Positions 46,274-56,250 are shown, numbered from the stretch's first letter. The stretch is DNA of 64,000 nucleotides from Pseudomonas sp. 10-1B (GCF_000935045.1 NZ_JYKS01000021.1:1-64000); one strand, 5' to 3'. Notes: generated from the sequence alone by a model not told the origin. A program made the numbers and translations.

Positions 46274-47423
46274 CGATGTCAGACAATTTCTTGCTCGTCG
46301 CTTTCAGAGTAAACACCGCGAGTGGTTGATCGGTGATACTGGCGAGAGCCCATGGCCACTGGAAGTTCCACTCGGCATACCTACGGAACAGGCAGCCCTG
46401 CGGCAAGTCGACGGCGTTCGAGCTTGGGTAAGCGCATGGCAACGCTGGCAAGGAATCGGTATCCTTTCCTGGTGTGAGCGCCGCTGGAAAGCGCTTGGCG
46501 TCCAGCGACTGCCAGAGAAACTGGCGTTACGCAGTCCTGAAGATGTTGCCATGTGGATTGGTGAATCCAGACGATGGGAGCGAGCCCAGTCTCGTTACCA
46601 AACGCTCATTGCTCGCTGGCCGGTTCTGGCGCAGCAGTTACCGAGGCACTTTGACATCCTCGCTGACTACAGCGATACCAATTTTCGTCGCCTGACAGAG
46701 ATGCTGGATTGGATCAATCTCAATTCAAAATCCAATCTCTACCCACGACAAATTCCGGTGGCCGGTGCCGACAGCAAATGGCTGGAGTCGCGCAAGGGGC
46801 TTATCTCTGATCTGGTTGCGACACTTCAGAATGACCCAACAGGGGATCGCGACTTCTTTAGGCGCTGCGGTTTGAGGCCGCAGCCGCAGCTGCTGCGCAT
46901 GCGTGTTCTGGCCCCAGAGCTGAGAGCCCGTTTGGACGGCCTTGGCGATATCTCTGCACCTTTTGAGGAAGTGGCAAGCATTGGCATACGGCCAACGAAT
47001 GTCTTCATTGTTGAGAACCTTCAAACCGGGCTTGCCTTTGATGACCTGCCAGGGTCGGTTGTGATTATGCGGCTGGGTTACGCGGTTGACATTCTGGGGC
47101 AGCTTCCATGGCTACAACAGGCGCAATGCATCTATTGGGGTGACATTGATACGCATGGCTTTGCCATTCTTAATCGAGCCAGAACATACATCACTGCCCT
47201 GAAGACTGTGCTTATGGATGAGTCAACGCTGATGAATCATCGAGATTTATGGGTGGAGGAGAAGGACCAGCATCTTTCCATCGAGCTCCCATTACTCACC
47301 AGCACAGAACAAAAGCTCTATCAGTTGCTTAAGAGCAATACCTGTGGGCAACAAGTCCGCCTAGAACAGGAGCGGGTGCGCTGGGATGTGGCGTGGGCAG
47401 CCATACAAGCAAGTATTCGATGA
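46260..47423 (+). CDS. jetD: Wadjet nuclease subunit JetD (DUF3322/DUF2220, TOPRIM)
   Basis: A 387-residue protein. The N-terminal DUF3322 part binds DNA. The C-terminal DUF2220 TOPRIM-like domain has the glutamate in FIVENLQT (about 252) and the DxD pair in YWGDIDTHGF (about 293-300), the metal site that cuts DNA in type I Wadjet. The start is TTG at 46260, behind a strong gagaggagg site, and overlaps jetC by 14 bp. The rare start may keep nuclease levels low. Confidence 0.92.
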   Translation: MKLPDDVRQFLARRFQSKHREWLIGDTGESPWPLEVPLGIPTEQAALRQVDGVRAWVSAWQRWQGIGILSWCERRWKALGVQRLPEKLALRSPEDVAMWIGESRRWERAQSRYQTLIARWPVLAQQLPRHFDILADYSDTNFRRLTEMLDWINLNSKSNLYPRQIPVAGADSKWLESRKGLISDLVATLQNDPTGDRDFFRRCGLRPQPQLLRMRVLAPELRARLDGLGDISAPFEEVASIGIRPTNVFIVENLQTGLAFDDLPGSVVIMRLGYAVDILGQLPWLQQAQCIYWGDIDTHGFAILNRARTYITALKTVLMDESTLMNHRDLWVEEKDQHLSIELPLLTSTEQKLYQLLKSNTCGQQVRLEQERVRWDVAWAAIQASIR

Positions 47424-47468
47424 CTCACTGTAAGGGTCCGTTCAAGTTACCTTCCGAACTCCATCATT

Positions 47469-47579
47469 GAGGCCGATGGAGAAGGCTATGACAGCGAAAG
47501 CATTCGGGAGCAGGTTGAGCTACAAGAAGCCAAGGCCGTGATTCCGAGAAAGCGGAACTCCGTGAAAGGCAGACCATAG
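47469..47579 (+). pseudogene. Transposase fragment (IS5-like)
   Basis: A 36-codon frame reads EADGEGYDSESIREQVELQ and AKAVIPRKRNSVKG before a stop. This resembles the region around the second catalytic Asp in IS5-type transposases (usually DKGYDS...AVIPRK). No terminal inverted repeats were found. The rest of 47424-47873 holds no supported gene. It suggests a past insertion at the right edge of the Wadjet segment. Confidence 0.6.
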
Positions 47580-47873
47580 GCTGGACGGAGGCACGGCAGG
47601 AAATACCTTTGCCATATCCCACTATGCATGCGGGGTATGGCACGGCCTGCGCCGGTATTGTTCGGGATGAACTTTATGTCGCGAAATGGGCGTGTTAGCA
47701 GCTCTTTGATTTCAGCCACACTTCAAGATTGCTGGGGCCTGCGCGTCCCTTTCCGACCGGTCCGGCGCTCCGGCAAGACAGCTCCATGGGGCGGGACAGT
47801 GTCATGAAGGGCAAATTGGGCAATGCCCGCCATACAGCGGGCAAAGGTCTCGAGGTTGGAAAGCAGGCTGGCC

Positions 47874-50267
47874 CTACCAGCTATAACTCAACTTAGCCGT
47901 AATCTCCCGCCCCGGGTTGTAATAGTCCGCCGTCCCCGACCCCACCACATGCTGTTCATCAAACAGGTTGCTGACATTCAGTGCCAGGTCGGTGCCCTTG
48001 GCAATCTGGTAATTCAAGGCAGCGTCGAACAGCGTAGTCCCATCGCTCTTCTTGGTGTTGGCAGCATCCATGTAATAAGAACCAACATACCGCGCCCCCA
48101 GGCCAACGCTCACATCAGTGCCAGGTATGTCGTAGTAGCTCCACAGCGAAGCCGTATGCTTCGGCGCAGTGGCAAACTCATTACCCTTGAGCGAGGTGCC
48201 ATTCCACAACGACCCGCGCAGCACCTCGGACTCCATGTAGGAATAAGCGCCAATCACGCTGATGTCCTGCGTCACCTGCGCCTTGGCTTCCAGATCGAGG
48301 CCGCGCACCCGCGACTCGCCAACGGTCTGCTGCTCGATGATGCCGCTCGGCAGCACCACGGCGATGGTGACGTTTTCCTGGGTCAGGTCATAGACCGCGG
48401 CGGAGAACAGCGCGTCCATCCCCATGGGCGAATACTTCACGCCTACTTCGTACTGCTTGCCCGTTTGCGGTGTAACGCCTACTTGTGGAGGCGAAACGGA
48501 CTCCACCATGCTCACATAGGTAGAAACCTCATCGTTGACGATGTAGGTCAGTGCCGCGCGGTAAGAGGTTTCGGAGAAGTTGTCTGTTTCCTTCTGCACT
48601 CCGCCGATGTATTCCTTGCTGGACAGGTCCATCGAGTCATTGCGCATACCTGCGGTAACGATGAAGCGGTCATAGAACGACAGGTTCTGCTGCAGGAACA
48701 CAGCCTTGGTCGTAGCGTCGTTCTTCGTGCGGGTATAGGGCGTGATGTCGCCTGGCACGCCGGTGAATACCGGGTTGGCGATATCGATGGAGGGCGCAAG
48801 GCCATAGACGGAACTTTGCTTGGTGGTCGAGTCAAGATACTCCACACCCACCAAAGTGCTGCTGTCGATGTTCTCGAACTGAGCATCGTACTGCAGCATC
48901 AGGTTGCCGTTGAGCTGATCGGCATCGGTGTCGGTACCAAAAACGTAGCGTGGAATAACGGTGCCAACACGCGAGGGGCTATCACTCAGGTAGGCGTAAC
49001 CAAAGTCATCGCTCAGCTCGCTGTAACGCAGGTTGCTGCGCAGTACGAAGCCGTTGTCGAAGTCGTGGGTGATATTGCCGCTGAGGCTGGTGCGCTCGAC
49101 ATTGTGGAAGTTGTAGCTGGGCTCACCAAAGAAATCGCTGCGGTCGTATTCCTTGTCCAGCGGGTAGCCGCCGCTGTTCGGCGAACTGTCGGTTTTCAGG
49201 TAGTCCAGAATCATGGTGGCCGAGGTGTAGTCGGTCGGCGCCCAGGTCAGGCCACCCATGACGAAGCGGTTGTCGTCCTGCGAGTGGTCGTACTCACGGT
49301 CGCTGTTCTGCATCTTGGCGGTGAAGCGACCGGCCAGGGTTTGTTCGTCGTTCAGGGCGTCGCCTACGTCAATGCCTGTCTCGGCATGGTCATAGGAACC
49401 GTAGGTCACGTAGCCCTGGCCAAACTTCTCGAAACGCGGCTGCTTGGTCACGAAGTTCACCGAGCCACCTGGGTCGGCCGGGCCAAACAGGGTGGAGTTG
49501 GCGCCGCGCAGAATCTCGATGCGCTCATAGGCGTAAGGGTCTTCGCGCACACCGCGCATGGAGCTCAAGGTCAGGCCGTCACGATAGGTGGTGGCCTGGA
49601 AGCCACGGATCAGGAAGTAGTCGTTGCGGTCGTCCGAACCGTAGTAATCGCTGACCACGCCCGGGGTGTACTGCAGCGCCTCTTCCGTGGTGCTGACACT
49701 ACGCTGCTCCATTTCCTTGCGGGTAACCACGGACACGGACGCTGGCGTGTTGCGGATGCTGGTCGCCACCTTGCCACCTACCCAGAGCTCCTGGGCGACC
49801 ACCGAGTTGGTATCATCGTCGGCACTGGCCTTGACCTTGGCGTTGATGATGACTGGCGCCAGGCGATAGTCCTCTGTTGCGCCAAGTTCGAGCGGGCCAG
49901 CAGGCTTGGTTTGCGGTATCAGCAGATACGCATTCGGGCCTTGCTGCTCCAGCTGTAGCTCGGTGCCCTGCAACAACGACGACAGTGCAGCCGATGTCTC
50001 GAATGCGCCCTGTACGCCTTGGGTATTGCGGTTGGCGACGTTCTGCGCATCGAAGGAAAGGCTGATACCCGCCTCGCGTGCAAAGCGGTCAAGCGCCGGC
50101 GCCAGTGGGCCGGCAGGGATGTTCCACTGCTTGAGCGGGTTGTGCTGATCGGCGCTCAAGGGCTGCGCAAGCGACGGCAGTGCGTAGCTGCTGACAAGCA
50201 AACCAAAGAGCGCACCGTGCAAGGCACGATTCAATGGATGGCGCTGTGGAACCGGGTTCGAACTCAT
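47874..50267 (-). CDS. TonB-dependent siderophore receptor with signalling (STN) domain
   Basis: A 797-residue FpvA/FoxA/FiuA-like receptor. After a signal peptide (HGALFGLLVSSYALPSLAQP) comes an STN signalling domain (PLKQWNIPAGPLAPALDRFA, about 45-120), then a plug (TPASVSVVTRKEMEQRS, ERIEILRGANSTLFGPADPGG) and a barrel ending KLSYSW. It is typical of hydroxamate or pyoverdine-type receptors. STN domains signal to an anti-sigma/ECF-sigma pair, but no such genes lie next to it here. The gene starts chromosomal sequence to the right of the Wadjet segment. Confidence 0.9.
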   Translation of the reverse strand: MSSNPVPQRHPLNRALHGALFGLLVSSYALPSLAQPLSADQHNPLKQWNIPAGPLAPALDRFAREAGISLSFDAQNVANRNTQGVQGAFETSAALSSLLQGTELQLEQQGPNAYLLIPQTKPAGPLELGATEDYRLAPVIINAKVKASADDDTNSVVAQELWVGGKVATSIRNTPASVSVVTRKEMEQRSVSTTEEALQYTPGVVSDYYGSDDRNDYFLIRGFQATTYRDGLTLSSMRGVREDPYAYERIEILRGANSTLFGPADPGGSVNFVTKQPRFEKFGQGYVTYGSYDHAETGIDVGDALNDEQTLAGRFTAKMQNSDREYDHSQDDNRFVMGGLTWAPTDYTSATMILDYLKTDSSPNSGGYPLDKEYDRSDFFGEPSYNFHNVERTSLSGNITHDFDNGFVLRSNLRYSELSDDFGYAYLSDSPSRVGTVIPRYVFGTDTDADQLNGNLMLQYDAQFENIDSSTLVGVEYLDSTTKQSSVYGLAPSIDIANPVFTGVPGDITPYTRTKNDATTKAVFLQQNLSFYDRFIVTAGMRNDSMDLSSKEYIGGVQKETDNFSETSYRAALTYIVNDEVSTYVSMVESVSPPQVGVTPQTGKQYEVGVKYSPMGMDALFSAAVYDLTQENVTIAVVLPSGIIEQQTVGESRVRGLDLEAKAQVTQDISVIGAYSYMESEVLRGSLWNGTSLKGNEFATAPKHTASLWSYYDIPGTDVSVGLGARYVGSYYMDAANTKKSDGTTLFDAALNYQIAKGTDLALNVSNLFDEQHVVGSGTADYYNPGREITAKLSYSW

Positions 50268-50405
50268 TCTCTCGCTCCGTGAAGGGGGTCGGCGTGCTGG
50301 CCTGTATTCCGGCCTTATCCACAGGCCGAAGGAGAATGAGAAACCACCTCATTTATTTTTCAGGTCATTGCACGGCGCCTGACCGACCCCACACGCCTGC
50401 CCGCT

Positions 50406-51944
50406 TCATGATTGCCCCTCGGCCAACAGCCCCTCCGGCATGGCCGGCAGTGGTCGGTTCAACAACATGCCGACCAGCACCGCGAACAGCAGCGCCGCCA
50501 CGCCCGCGACCAGCAACACTGCTTCGAAACCACCGATGAACGCCTGACGGGCCAACGGAGCCGCTGCTTCACGCAAGCCGGGGTCGAGCAGGGCCAACGC
50601 TGCCGGCAGGTCACCCGCGGCAACCCGTGTGGCCATCATTGCAACCTGGCCCAATTGCGCAGGTGCCACGGCGGCCATGGCCTCGTACAGCAATTGCCCG
50701 CTTCGGGCGGCCAGCACGCCGCCAAGCACCCCGATGGCCAGCACGATCGCGCCGAACCGCGTGGTGGTGCTCAACCCCGATGCCATGCCGGTACGTTCGC
50801 GCGGCACACAGGCCATGATGTTCTTCTGCGTATCGCCATTGAGCAGCCCGGCGCCCGCCCCCAGCACCAGGCTGGCCAGGGCGAATGTGCCGTAGCCGCC
50901 CTGGCGCGTGGCCCAGGCACACAGCAGGTTGCCCGCCCCCACCAGCACCAGGCCAAGCGCGAACACCTGCGCCGGACTGCAGTGCGCGGCCAGGCGCATG
51001 CCCAGGCGCGGTGTCAGCAGCATGGCCACGGCGAATGGCAGCATGCCCGCCCCTGCGGCCAGGGCCGATAGTTGCAAGCCGTTCTGCAGGTACAGCGGCA
51101 GCAGGGTCATCATCACCTGGGCGCAGGCAGCGTAGGCGAACATGCCCAGCAAGGCGCCGACGAAACGCCCGCTGCGCATCAGCCGCAGGTCGATCATCGG
51201 CCGCGCCTGGCTGCGCTCGACCATGACGAACAGGCCGAACAGGAAAGCGCTGATCACCAGCCGAGCAAGTGTTCGGGCACTGTCCCAGCCCACCTGGTTG
51301 GCATCGATCATCGCCCAGATCAGGTAGCCCAGGCTGCCGGCGAAGGTCAGGCTGCCCCACGGGTCGAGCCGGGCCGCCGTCGTGTCGCGGGACTCTTCGA
51401 CGCTACGCAGTACCATCACTGCCAGTACCGCCACCAACGGCAGGTTGATGTAGAAGATCCAGCGCCAGCCCAAAGTGCTGGCGATCACCCCGCCCAGCAG
51501 CGGCGCAAAGGTGATGGTCGCGCCCATGCAGGCGCCCCAGAAGGCCCAGGCGCGCATGCGCTCCTGCGGCTGGTGGAAGCGGTTGCCGATCGCGGCCAGG
51601 GCTGCAGTCAGCAGCAATGCCGCACCGACACCCTTGGCGGCCCTGGCCAGGTCGAGGAACAGCAGGTTGGGCGCCGCGCCACAAGCCAGCGAGGCGATGC
51701 CGAACAGGGCCAGGCCAAGCAGCAGCATGCGCCGCCGGCCGAAACGGTCGGCCAGGCTGCCGGCGGGCAGCAGGCAGGCGGCGAAGGCCAGCAGGTAGGC
51801 GCTGACCACCCATTCGATATCGGCGAACGAGCCGGACAGGTCGCGGGCGATGCTGGGCAGGCTGACCGCGACGATGTTGGTGTCGAGGATGATCAGGGCG
51901 CAGACCAGGGAGGCGGTGAGCAGGGTGAAACGCGCAGAGGGCAT
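50406..51944 (-). CDS. DHA2-family MFS exporter (14 helices)
   Basis: A 512-residue transporter. Motif A is GSLADRFGRRRML after helix 2 and motif C-like glycine-rich helices are visible. The hydrophobic pattern gives about 14 helices, as in EmrB/QacA-type drug:proton antiporters. The start at 51944 places a membrane helix (FTLLTASLVCALIIL) at the N-terminus; upstream reading to 52214 crosses REP sequence. A LysR gene is divergent from it across 361 bp, the usual layout of a regulated efflux gene. Confidence 0.88.
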   Translation of the reverse strand: MPSARFTLLTASLVCALIILDTNIVAVSLPSIARDLSGSFADIEWVVSAYLLAFAACLLPAGSLADRFGRRRMLLLGLALFGIASLACGAAPNLLFLDLARAAKGVGAALLLTAALAAIGNRFHQPQERMRAWAFWGACMGATITFAPLLGGVIASTLGWRWIFYINLPLVAVLAVMVLRSVEESRDTTAARLDPWGSLTFAGSLGYLIWAMIDANQVGWDSARTLARLVISAFLFGLFVMVERSQARPMIDLRLMRSGRFVGALLGMFAYAACAQVMMTLLPLYLQNGLQLSALAAGAGMLPFAVAMLLTPRLGMRLAAHCSPAQVFALGLVLVGAGNLLCAWATRQGGYGTFALASLVLGAGAGLLNGDTQKNIMACVPRERTGMASGLSTTTRFGAIVLAIGVLGGVLAARSGQLLYEAMAAVAPAQLGQVAMMATRVAAGDLPAALALLDPGLREAAAPLARQAFIGGFEAVLLVAGVAALLFAVLVGMLLNRPLPAMPEGLLAEGQS

Positions 51945-52034
51945 GATGGGGCTCCAAAGGCAGAGCTGGTTGGCTTGGCGAGCACCTGTTTGCCTGACCT
52001 CAGACCCTCTGCACAGCCATCGAAGGCAGCGCAG

Positions 52035-52127
52035 CCCCTGTGGGAGCGGGTTTACCCGCGAAGCAAACGCCGCGATGGATGGCACGGGCTCCGCCCGTGT
52101 TCGCGGGCGAGCCCGCTCCCACAGGGG
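52035..52127. repeat. Inverted pair of REP elements
   Basis: REP copies at 52035-52063 and 52100-52127 face each other, both of the form GTGGGAGCGGG...CCCGCGAA. They lie between the MFS gene and the divergent LysR gene. Such pairs are common in P. putida intergenic DNA. Confidence 0.85.
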
Positions 52128-52305
52128 CCGTGCAAGCTGTTTAGATTTTGAGGAAGACAGTCGCTCCCACAAGGTCCCGTGCAATCCCACAGGCTTTCTT
52201 TGCCGCCAAGCCACCAGCCTTGTAGTGTTGGCCTCACCATAACGCCGCTAGCGCCATGGCTTGTTAGCCCCGGCGGCCCGCGTCATTACCCTGTAGGTAA
52301 CACCC

Positions 52306-53175
52306 ATGGAAATCCGCCATTTCCGCTATTTCCTCTGCGTCGCCCGCCACGGCCATTTCACCCGCGCTGCCGAGCAACTGGGCATCGCCCCACCCACCCT
52401 CAGCCGGCAGATCCAGGACATGGAACGCGAGCTGGGCGTGCGCCTGTTCGAGCGCAACCAGCGCGAAGTCAACCTCACCGCCGCCGGCCAGGCGCTGTTG
52501 ATCGAGGCCGAGCATGCCATACGCCAGTTCGACGCCGCGCAACTGGGCGCGCAACGCGCCGCCCGTGGTGAAAGTGGGCGTATCGAACTGGGCTACGTGG
52601 CCTCGGCCGCCTACTCGGGCATGCTCCAGCAGCAAGTCAGCCGCTACAGCGCAACCTGCCCCGGGGTGCGCCTGAACATCCGCGAACTGCCCATGGCCGA
52701 ACTGCCCGGCATGGTTCGCGATGGCCTGCTTGACCTGGCCTACGTGCGCTCGCCGATGGAGCTAGCGGAAGAACTCGAAGCCATCGCCTTGCACCAGGAA
52801 GGCTTCGTCCTCGCCCTGCCCGCCAGCTCGCGCATCAATGAAGTACCGCAGATCCCGGCTTCACGCCTGGCCAATGAGACCTTCATTCTGCCCGAGCAGA
52901 TTTCCGGCACGCTGGAAGTGGCGACACAGGGCGGTTTCGTCCCTCGGCTCGGCCCGCAACCCGGCAGCCTGGTGGCGGTGATTACCTTGGTGTCCCTCGG
53001 CCAAGGCATCGCCGTAGTGCCGGAGTCGGTAGTGCAACGCATCAGCCTGCCGCAGGTTAACTACCGACGTATCGTCGACTGCCAGGCAAGTTCGTGGCTA
53101 AGCCTGGTTCACCGGCGCTTCGAGAAAGCGCCGGCGGTGATGCGTTATGTGGAAAGCGTGATGGGCGGGGCTTGA
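52306..53175 (+). CDS. LysR-family transcriptional regulator
   Basis: A 289-residue LysR protein with N-terminal helix-turn-helix (FTRAAEQLGIAPPTLSRQIQ, about 17-36) and LERELGVRLFERN-type linker motif, here MERELGVRLFERNQRE. A periplasmic-binding-like effector domain follows. It is divergent from the DHA2 exporter at 50406-51944 and probably controls it. Confidence 0.9.
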   Translation: MEIRHFRYFLCVARHGHFTRAAEQLGIAPPTLSRQIQDMERELGVRLFERNQREVNLTAAGQALLIEAEHAIRQFDAAQLGAQRAARGESGRIELGYVASAAYSGMLQQQVSRYSATCPGVRLNIRELPMAELPGMVRDGLLDLAYVRSPMELAEELEAIALHQEGFVLALPASSRINEVPQIPASRLANETFILPEQISGTLEVATQGGFVPRLGPQPGSLVAVITLVSLGQGIAVVPESVVQRISLPQVNYRRIVDCQASSWLSLVHRRFEKAPAVMRYVESVMGGA

Positions 53176-53182
53176 CTGCTGC

Positions 53183-54223
53183 TCAGGCACCCTGCTCCTC
53201 TGCAGCCCCCAAGGCATAGAACTCATGCAGCTTGGCCTGCAACAGCGCCTTGTCCGGCAAGCGCGTCTGATACTCCGCAATCAGCGCTGGAGACAAACTT
53301 CGATTAAGTGCGTACTCGACCACCTCGTCCTCCCTGCTGGCGCATAGCAACACGCCGATGGCAGGGTTTTCATGAGGCTTGCGCTCATTGCGATCCAGTG
53401 CTTCCAGATAGAAGTCGAGCTTGCCCAGATACTCTGGCTCGAAGCGGCCGACTTTCAGTTCGATCGCCACCAGGCAGTTGAGGCCTCGGTGGAAGAACAG
53501 CAGGTCGAGTGCGAAGTCCCGGCCGCCGACCTGAAGCGGGTATTGAGAGCCGACGAAGCAGAAATCCCGGCCCAGTTCGATCAGAAACTGCTTAAGCCGG
53601 CCCATCAGTGCACAATGCAGATCCGCTTCGGCATGCTCGCTTGGCAGGCCAAGGAACTCGACCATGTAGGCATCTCGAAATACATCCATGGCAGCAGGAT
53701 AGTTCTGCTTTAGACCTGCAGAGGCCTTTACAGGATTCGCGACACTGCGCTCGAAAAGCGCAGTTTTGAATTGCCGCTCCAACTCGCGACTGGACCATTT
53801 CTCCTGGATGGCTAGACGCAGGTAGAACTCACGCTCCTCCGGCAACTTGCTCAGGGTAAGAATGGTGAGATTATGCGTCCAGGGCAATTGTGTCAGCAGT
53901 GCTGACACTTTCTCATGGCCTCGATACGCTTCATAGAACTGACGCATCCGAAAAAGGTTACGCTTGGTAAAGCCTCGCAATCCTGGTTGCGTCAGCGCCA
54001 GGTGAGCAGCCAGCTGGCTGACCACCGAATCCCCCCACTCAGCCCGCTCCAGCTTGCGGCTGATGTAGGCCCCCACCTGCCAGTACAAATCTATCAATTG
54101 TGTATTGACCGCCTGCACCGCACGTTGCCTGGCATCCCGAATCAACCCGAGCACTTCCTCGAACCGGTCATCCTTTACCGAAGGAAGGGCCGCTGGCGCT
54201 TGTGTTTTTTGTTCTGCGCTCAT
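53183..54223 (-). CDS. YhcG/DUF1016-type PD-(D/E)XK nuclease protein
   Basis: A 346-residue protein. The DUF1016 N-terminal part holds LIDLYWQVGAYISRKLERAE and QLPWTHNLTILTLSKLPEER. The C-terminal nuclease-like domain has FALDLLFFHRGLNCLVAIELK, with Asp and the ELK motif of the PD-(D/E)XK fold (about 250-275). Relatives are linked to DNA repair or restriction-associated functions, with exact role unclear. It ends eight bases from the LysR stop (convergent). A fragment of a relative lies at 29937-30155. Confidence 0.88.
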   Translation of the reverse strand: MSAEQKTQAPAALPSVKDDRFEEVLGLIRDARQRAVQAVNTQLIDLYWQVGAYISRKLERAEWGDSVVSQLAAHLALTQPGLRGFTKRNLFRMRQFYEAYRGHEKVSALLTQLPWTHNLTILTLSKLPEEREFYLRLAIQEKWSSRELERQFKTALFERSVANPVKASAGLKQNYPAAMDVFRDAYMVEFLGLPSEHAEADLHCALMGRLKQFLIELGRDFCFVGSQYPLQVGGRDFALDLLFFHRGLNCLVAIELKVGRFEPEYLGKLDFYLEALDRNERKPHENPAIGVLLCASREDEVVEYALNRSLSPALIAEYQTRLPDKALLQAKLHEFYALGAAEEQGA

Positions 54224-54319
54224 GCATCGACTCCCTTTATGATTTCGAAAGGGAGTCTACGCCTGGAAAGCCGCCTTCCGACCGTCAGCCACTCCAAACA
54301 AGTGTTTCAAAAAAACAAA

Positions 54320-54341
54320 GGGCACCCATCCACTGGTGCCC
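54320..54341 (-). terminator. Rho-independent terminator of the gabP-like gene
   Basis: Arms gggcacc and ggtgccc, read on the minus strand, are followed by tttgtttttttt. It lies 27 bp after the stop of the permease gene. Confidence 0.75.
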
Positions 54342-54367
54342 CCTGCCCTACCGCCAGGTGAACTCAA

Positions 54368-55759
54368 TCACCCCATCGACCGCGCCCCCACCGGTTGCGC
54401 ATGGCCCCGCGAGGTCACGATTCCCAGGAAGGAAATCACCAGCGCCAGGCCCAATGTCGAACTCACCTCCGCCCGGTGCTCGGGCGTGTACATCATCACC
54501 GCCAGTGCCCCGGCAATGAAGATGATCACCGCCCAGGTCAGGTACGGGAACAGCCACATGCGGAATTTCAGCTCGGTGTTCTCCCGCTCCAGGCGACGGC
54601 GCATGCGCAGCTGCGAGATGGCGATGACCATGTACACCAGCAGGGCGATGGCACCAGAACTGGCCAGCAGGAATTCGAACACACCCTTCGGCGCAAAGTA
54701 GTTGAGGATGGCAATGGCCGCACCGATCAGGGTGCTGCCGAACACCGCAGCGCGCGGTACGCCAACCTTGGAGGTCTTGTTGAGGAAGGCCGGGGCGTCA
54801 CCGCGCTTGGCCAGCGAGTACATCATCCGCGAGGCGATGTAGATCGACGAGTTCATGCAACTGGTCACGGCTACCAGCACCACCAGGTCGACCATGAACG
54901 CCGCATTGGGGATGTTCATGATCTCCAGCGCACGCTGGTACGAACCCACCACTGCCAGTTGCGGGTCGTTCCACGGCACCACCGAGATGATCACGAAAAT
55001 CGACAGGATGTAGAAGGTACTGATGCGCCAGATCACCGAGCGGGTAGCCTTGGCGATGTTGCGCGACGGGTCGCTGGACTCGGATGCGGCGATGGTCACC
55101 GCCTCGGTGCCGATGAAGCTGAACATCACGGTGATGAACGCGCCGACCACCGCCGACCAGCCCTTCGGCGCAAAGCCGCCGTACTCGGCCATCAGCCCGC
55201 TCAGGCCGCTGACTTCGCGGTTGGGCAGCCAGCCCATCAGCGCGGCGAAGCCCAGGCCGATGAAGCCAAGAATGGCGGTGACCTTGAGGATGGCGAACCA
55301 GAACTCGAACTCGCCGTACTTGGCCACGCTGAACAGATTGGTACCGGCCAGCAACAGCACCGAGGCCAGGGCGAAGATCCAGCTGTCCACCTGCGGGAAC
55401 CAGGCGTTCAGCACATGCCCGGCAGCCAACGCTTCGATCGGGATCACCAGTACCCAGAACCACCAGTACAACCAGCCGATGGTGTAGCCGGCCCAGCGGC
55501 CGATGGCCTGGTCGGCATAGGTGGAAAACGATCCGGTGTCAGGGTGTGCCACGGCCATTTCGCCGAGCATGCGCATGACCAGCACCACCAGGGTACCGGC
55601 CACGAAATAGGAAATTATGGTTGCTGGCCCGGCCGCCGCGATGGCGTGGCCAGAGCCTACGAAAAGTCCGGCGCCGATGATGCCGGCGATGGACAGCATC
55701 GTTACATGACGTGGCTTGAAACCTTGTGCAAGGTTGCCATCAGATCCCACGGTGTTCAT
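54368..55759 (-). CDS. gabP: GabP-like amino acid permease (APC family)
   Basis: A 463-residue, 12-helix permease of the amino acid transporter (AAT) group. The signature MLSIAGIIGAGLFVGSG opens helix 1, and YTIGWLYWWFWVLVIPIEA, FSFIGTEAVTIAASES and VIWRISTFYILSIFVI are very close to GabP, the gamma-aminobutyrate permease. It is a single gene with its own terminator. The substrate is inferred from resemblance; other small amino acids are possible. The region 55760-56250 holds no gene, only REP sequence and the next gene's terminator. Confidence 0.85.
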   Translation of the reverse strand: MNTVGSDGNLAQGFKPRHVTMLSIAGIIGAGLFVGSGHAIAAAGPATIISYFVAGTLVVLVMRMLGEMAVAHPDTGSFSTYADQAIGRWAGYTIGWLYWWFWVLVIPIEALAAGHVLNAWFPQVDSWIFALASVLLLAGTNLFSVAKYGEFEFWFAILKVTAILGFIGLGFAALMGWLPNREVSGLSGLMAEYGGFAPKGWSAVVGAFITVMFSFIGTEAVTIAASESSDPSRNIAKATRSVIWRISTFYILSIFVIISVVPWNDPQLAVVGSYQRALEIMNIPNAAFMVDLVVLVAVTSCMNSSIYIASRMMYSLAKRGDAPAFLNKTSKVGVPRAAVFGSTLIGAAIAILNYFAPKGVFEFLLASSGAIALLVYMVIAISQLRMRRRLERENTELKFRMWLFPYLTWAVIIFIAGALAVMMYTPEHRAEVSSTLGLALVISFLGIVTSRGHAQPVGARSMG

Positions 55760-56084
55760 TGATGTTGTTCTCTTTTTGCTGACACAAGGATGGACGGGCA
55801 GGCGTAGGCGAAAAATATCTCCTTTGAAATCAATAAGTCGACACGTTGCTCGCGTGCTGTTGTTGATTTTTGGCGCGCATCACAGATGCGACGTGTCAGT
55901 GCAATTCGGGCTTCATTTAAGCCTTGCAGGGCTGTGGGAAATTACACGAGAACGCCTCGCAACTATTCGATCACGACAGGGCATTTCCCTGAGCGCCAGA
56001 TGTCGTGAATGGCATGTCCGATCGCGTCATCGGGCCATCTGGGGCTTTTGTTTTTCATTTGGATGTGTGTTGCCTGGGCCGGCC

Positions 56085-56173
56085 CTATCGCCGGCAAGCC
56101 AGCTCCCACATGTACAGCGCAGGTCTGGAGGCTTAGGGTATCCCTGTGGGAGCGGGCGAGCCCGCGAAGAGGC
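56085..56173. repeat. REP elements
   Basis: Two REP-like units, at 56085-56110 (ctatcgccggcaagccagct type) and 56143-56173 (cctgtgggagcgggcgagcc type), lie between gabP and gudP-like genes. Confidence 0.75.
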
Positions 56174-56211
56174 CGGCACAGGCAAAAGCACATTCAGCCA
56201 CCCACAAAAAA

Positions 56212-56229
56212 GCCCCGGTCTCCCGGGGC
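56212..56229 (-). terminator. Rho-independent terminator of the gudP-like gene
   Basis: gccccgg and ccggggc form a 7-bp GC stem; read on the minus strand a run of six T follows. It lies 21 bp after the transporter stop. Confidence 0.8.
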
Positions 56230-56250
56230 CTCTGTTGCCAAGGCGTCTGC

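Noticed and set aside
47486..47719. Minus-strand frame of 77 codons after jetD
   Set aside because: The plus strand here carries a recognisable transposase fragment; the antisense frame has no features.
47823..49958. Plus-strand frame of 711 codons over the STN receptor
   Set aside because: The minus-strand receptor has signal peptide, STN, plug and barrel; the antisense frame has no features.
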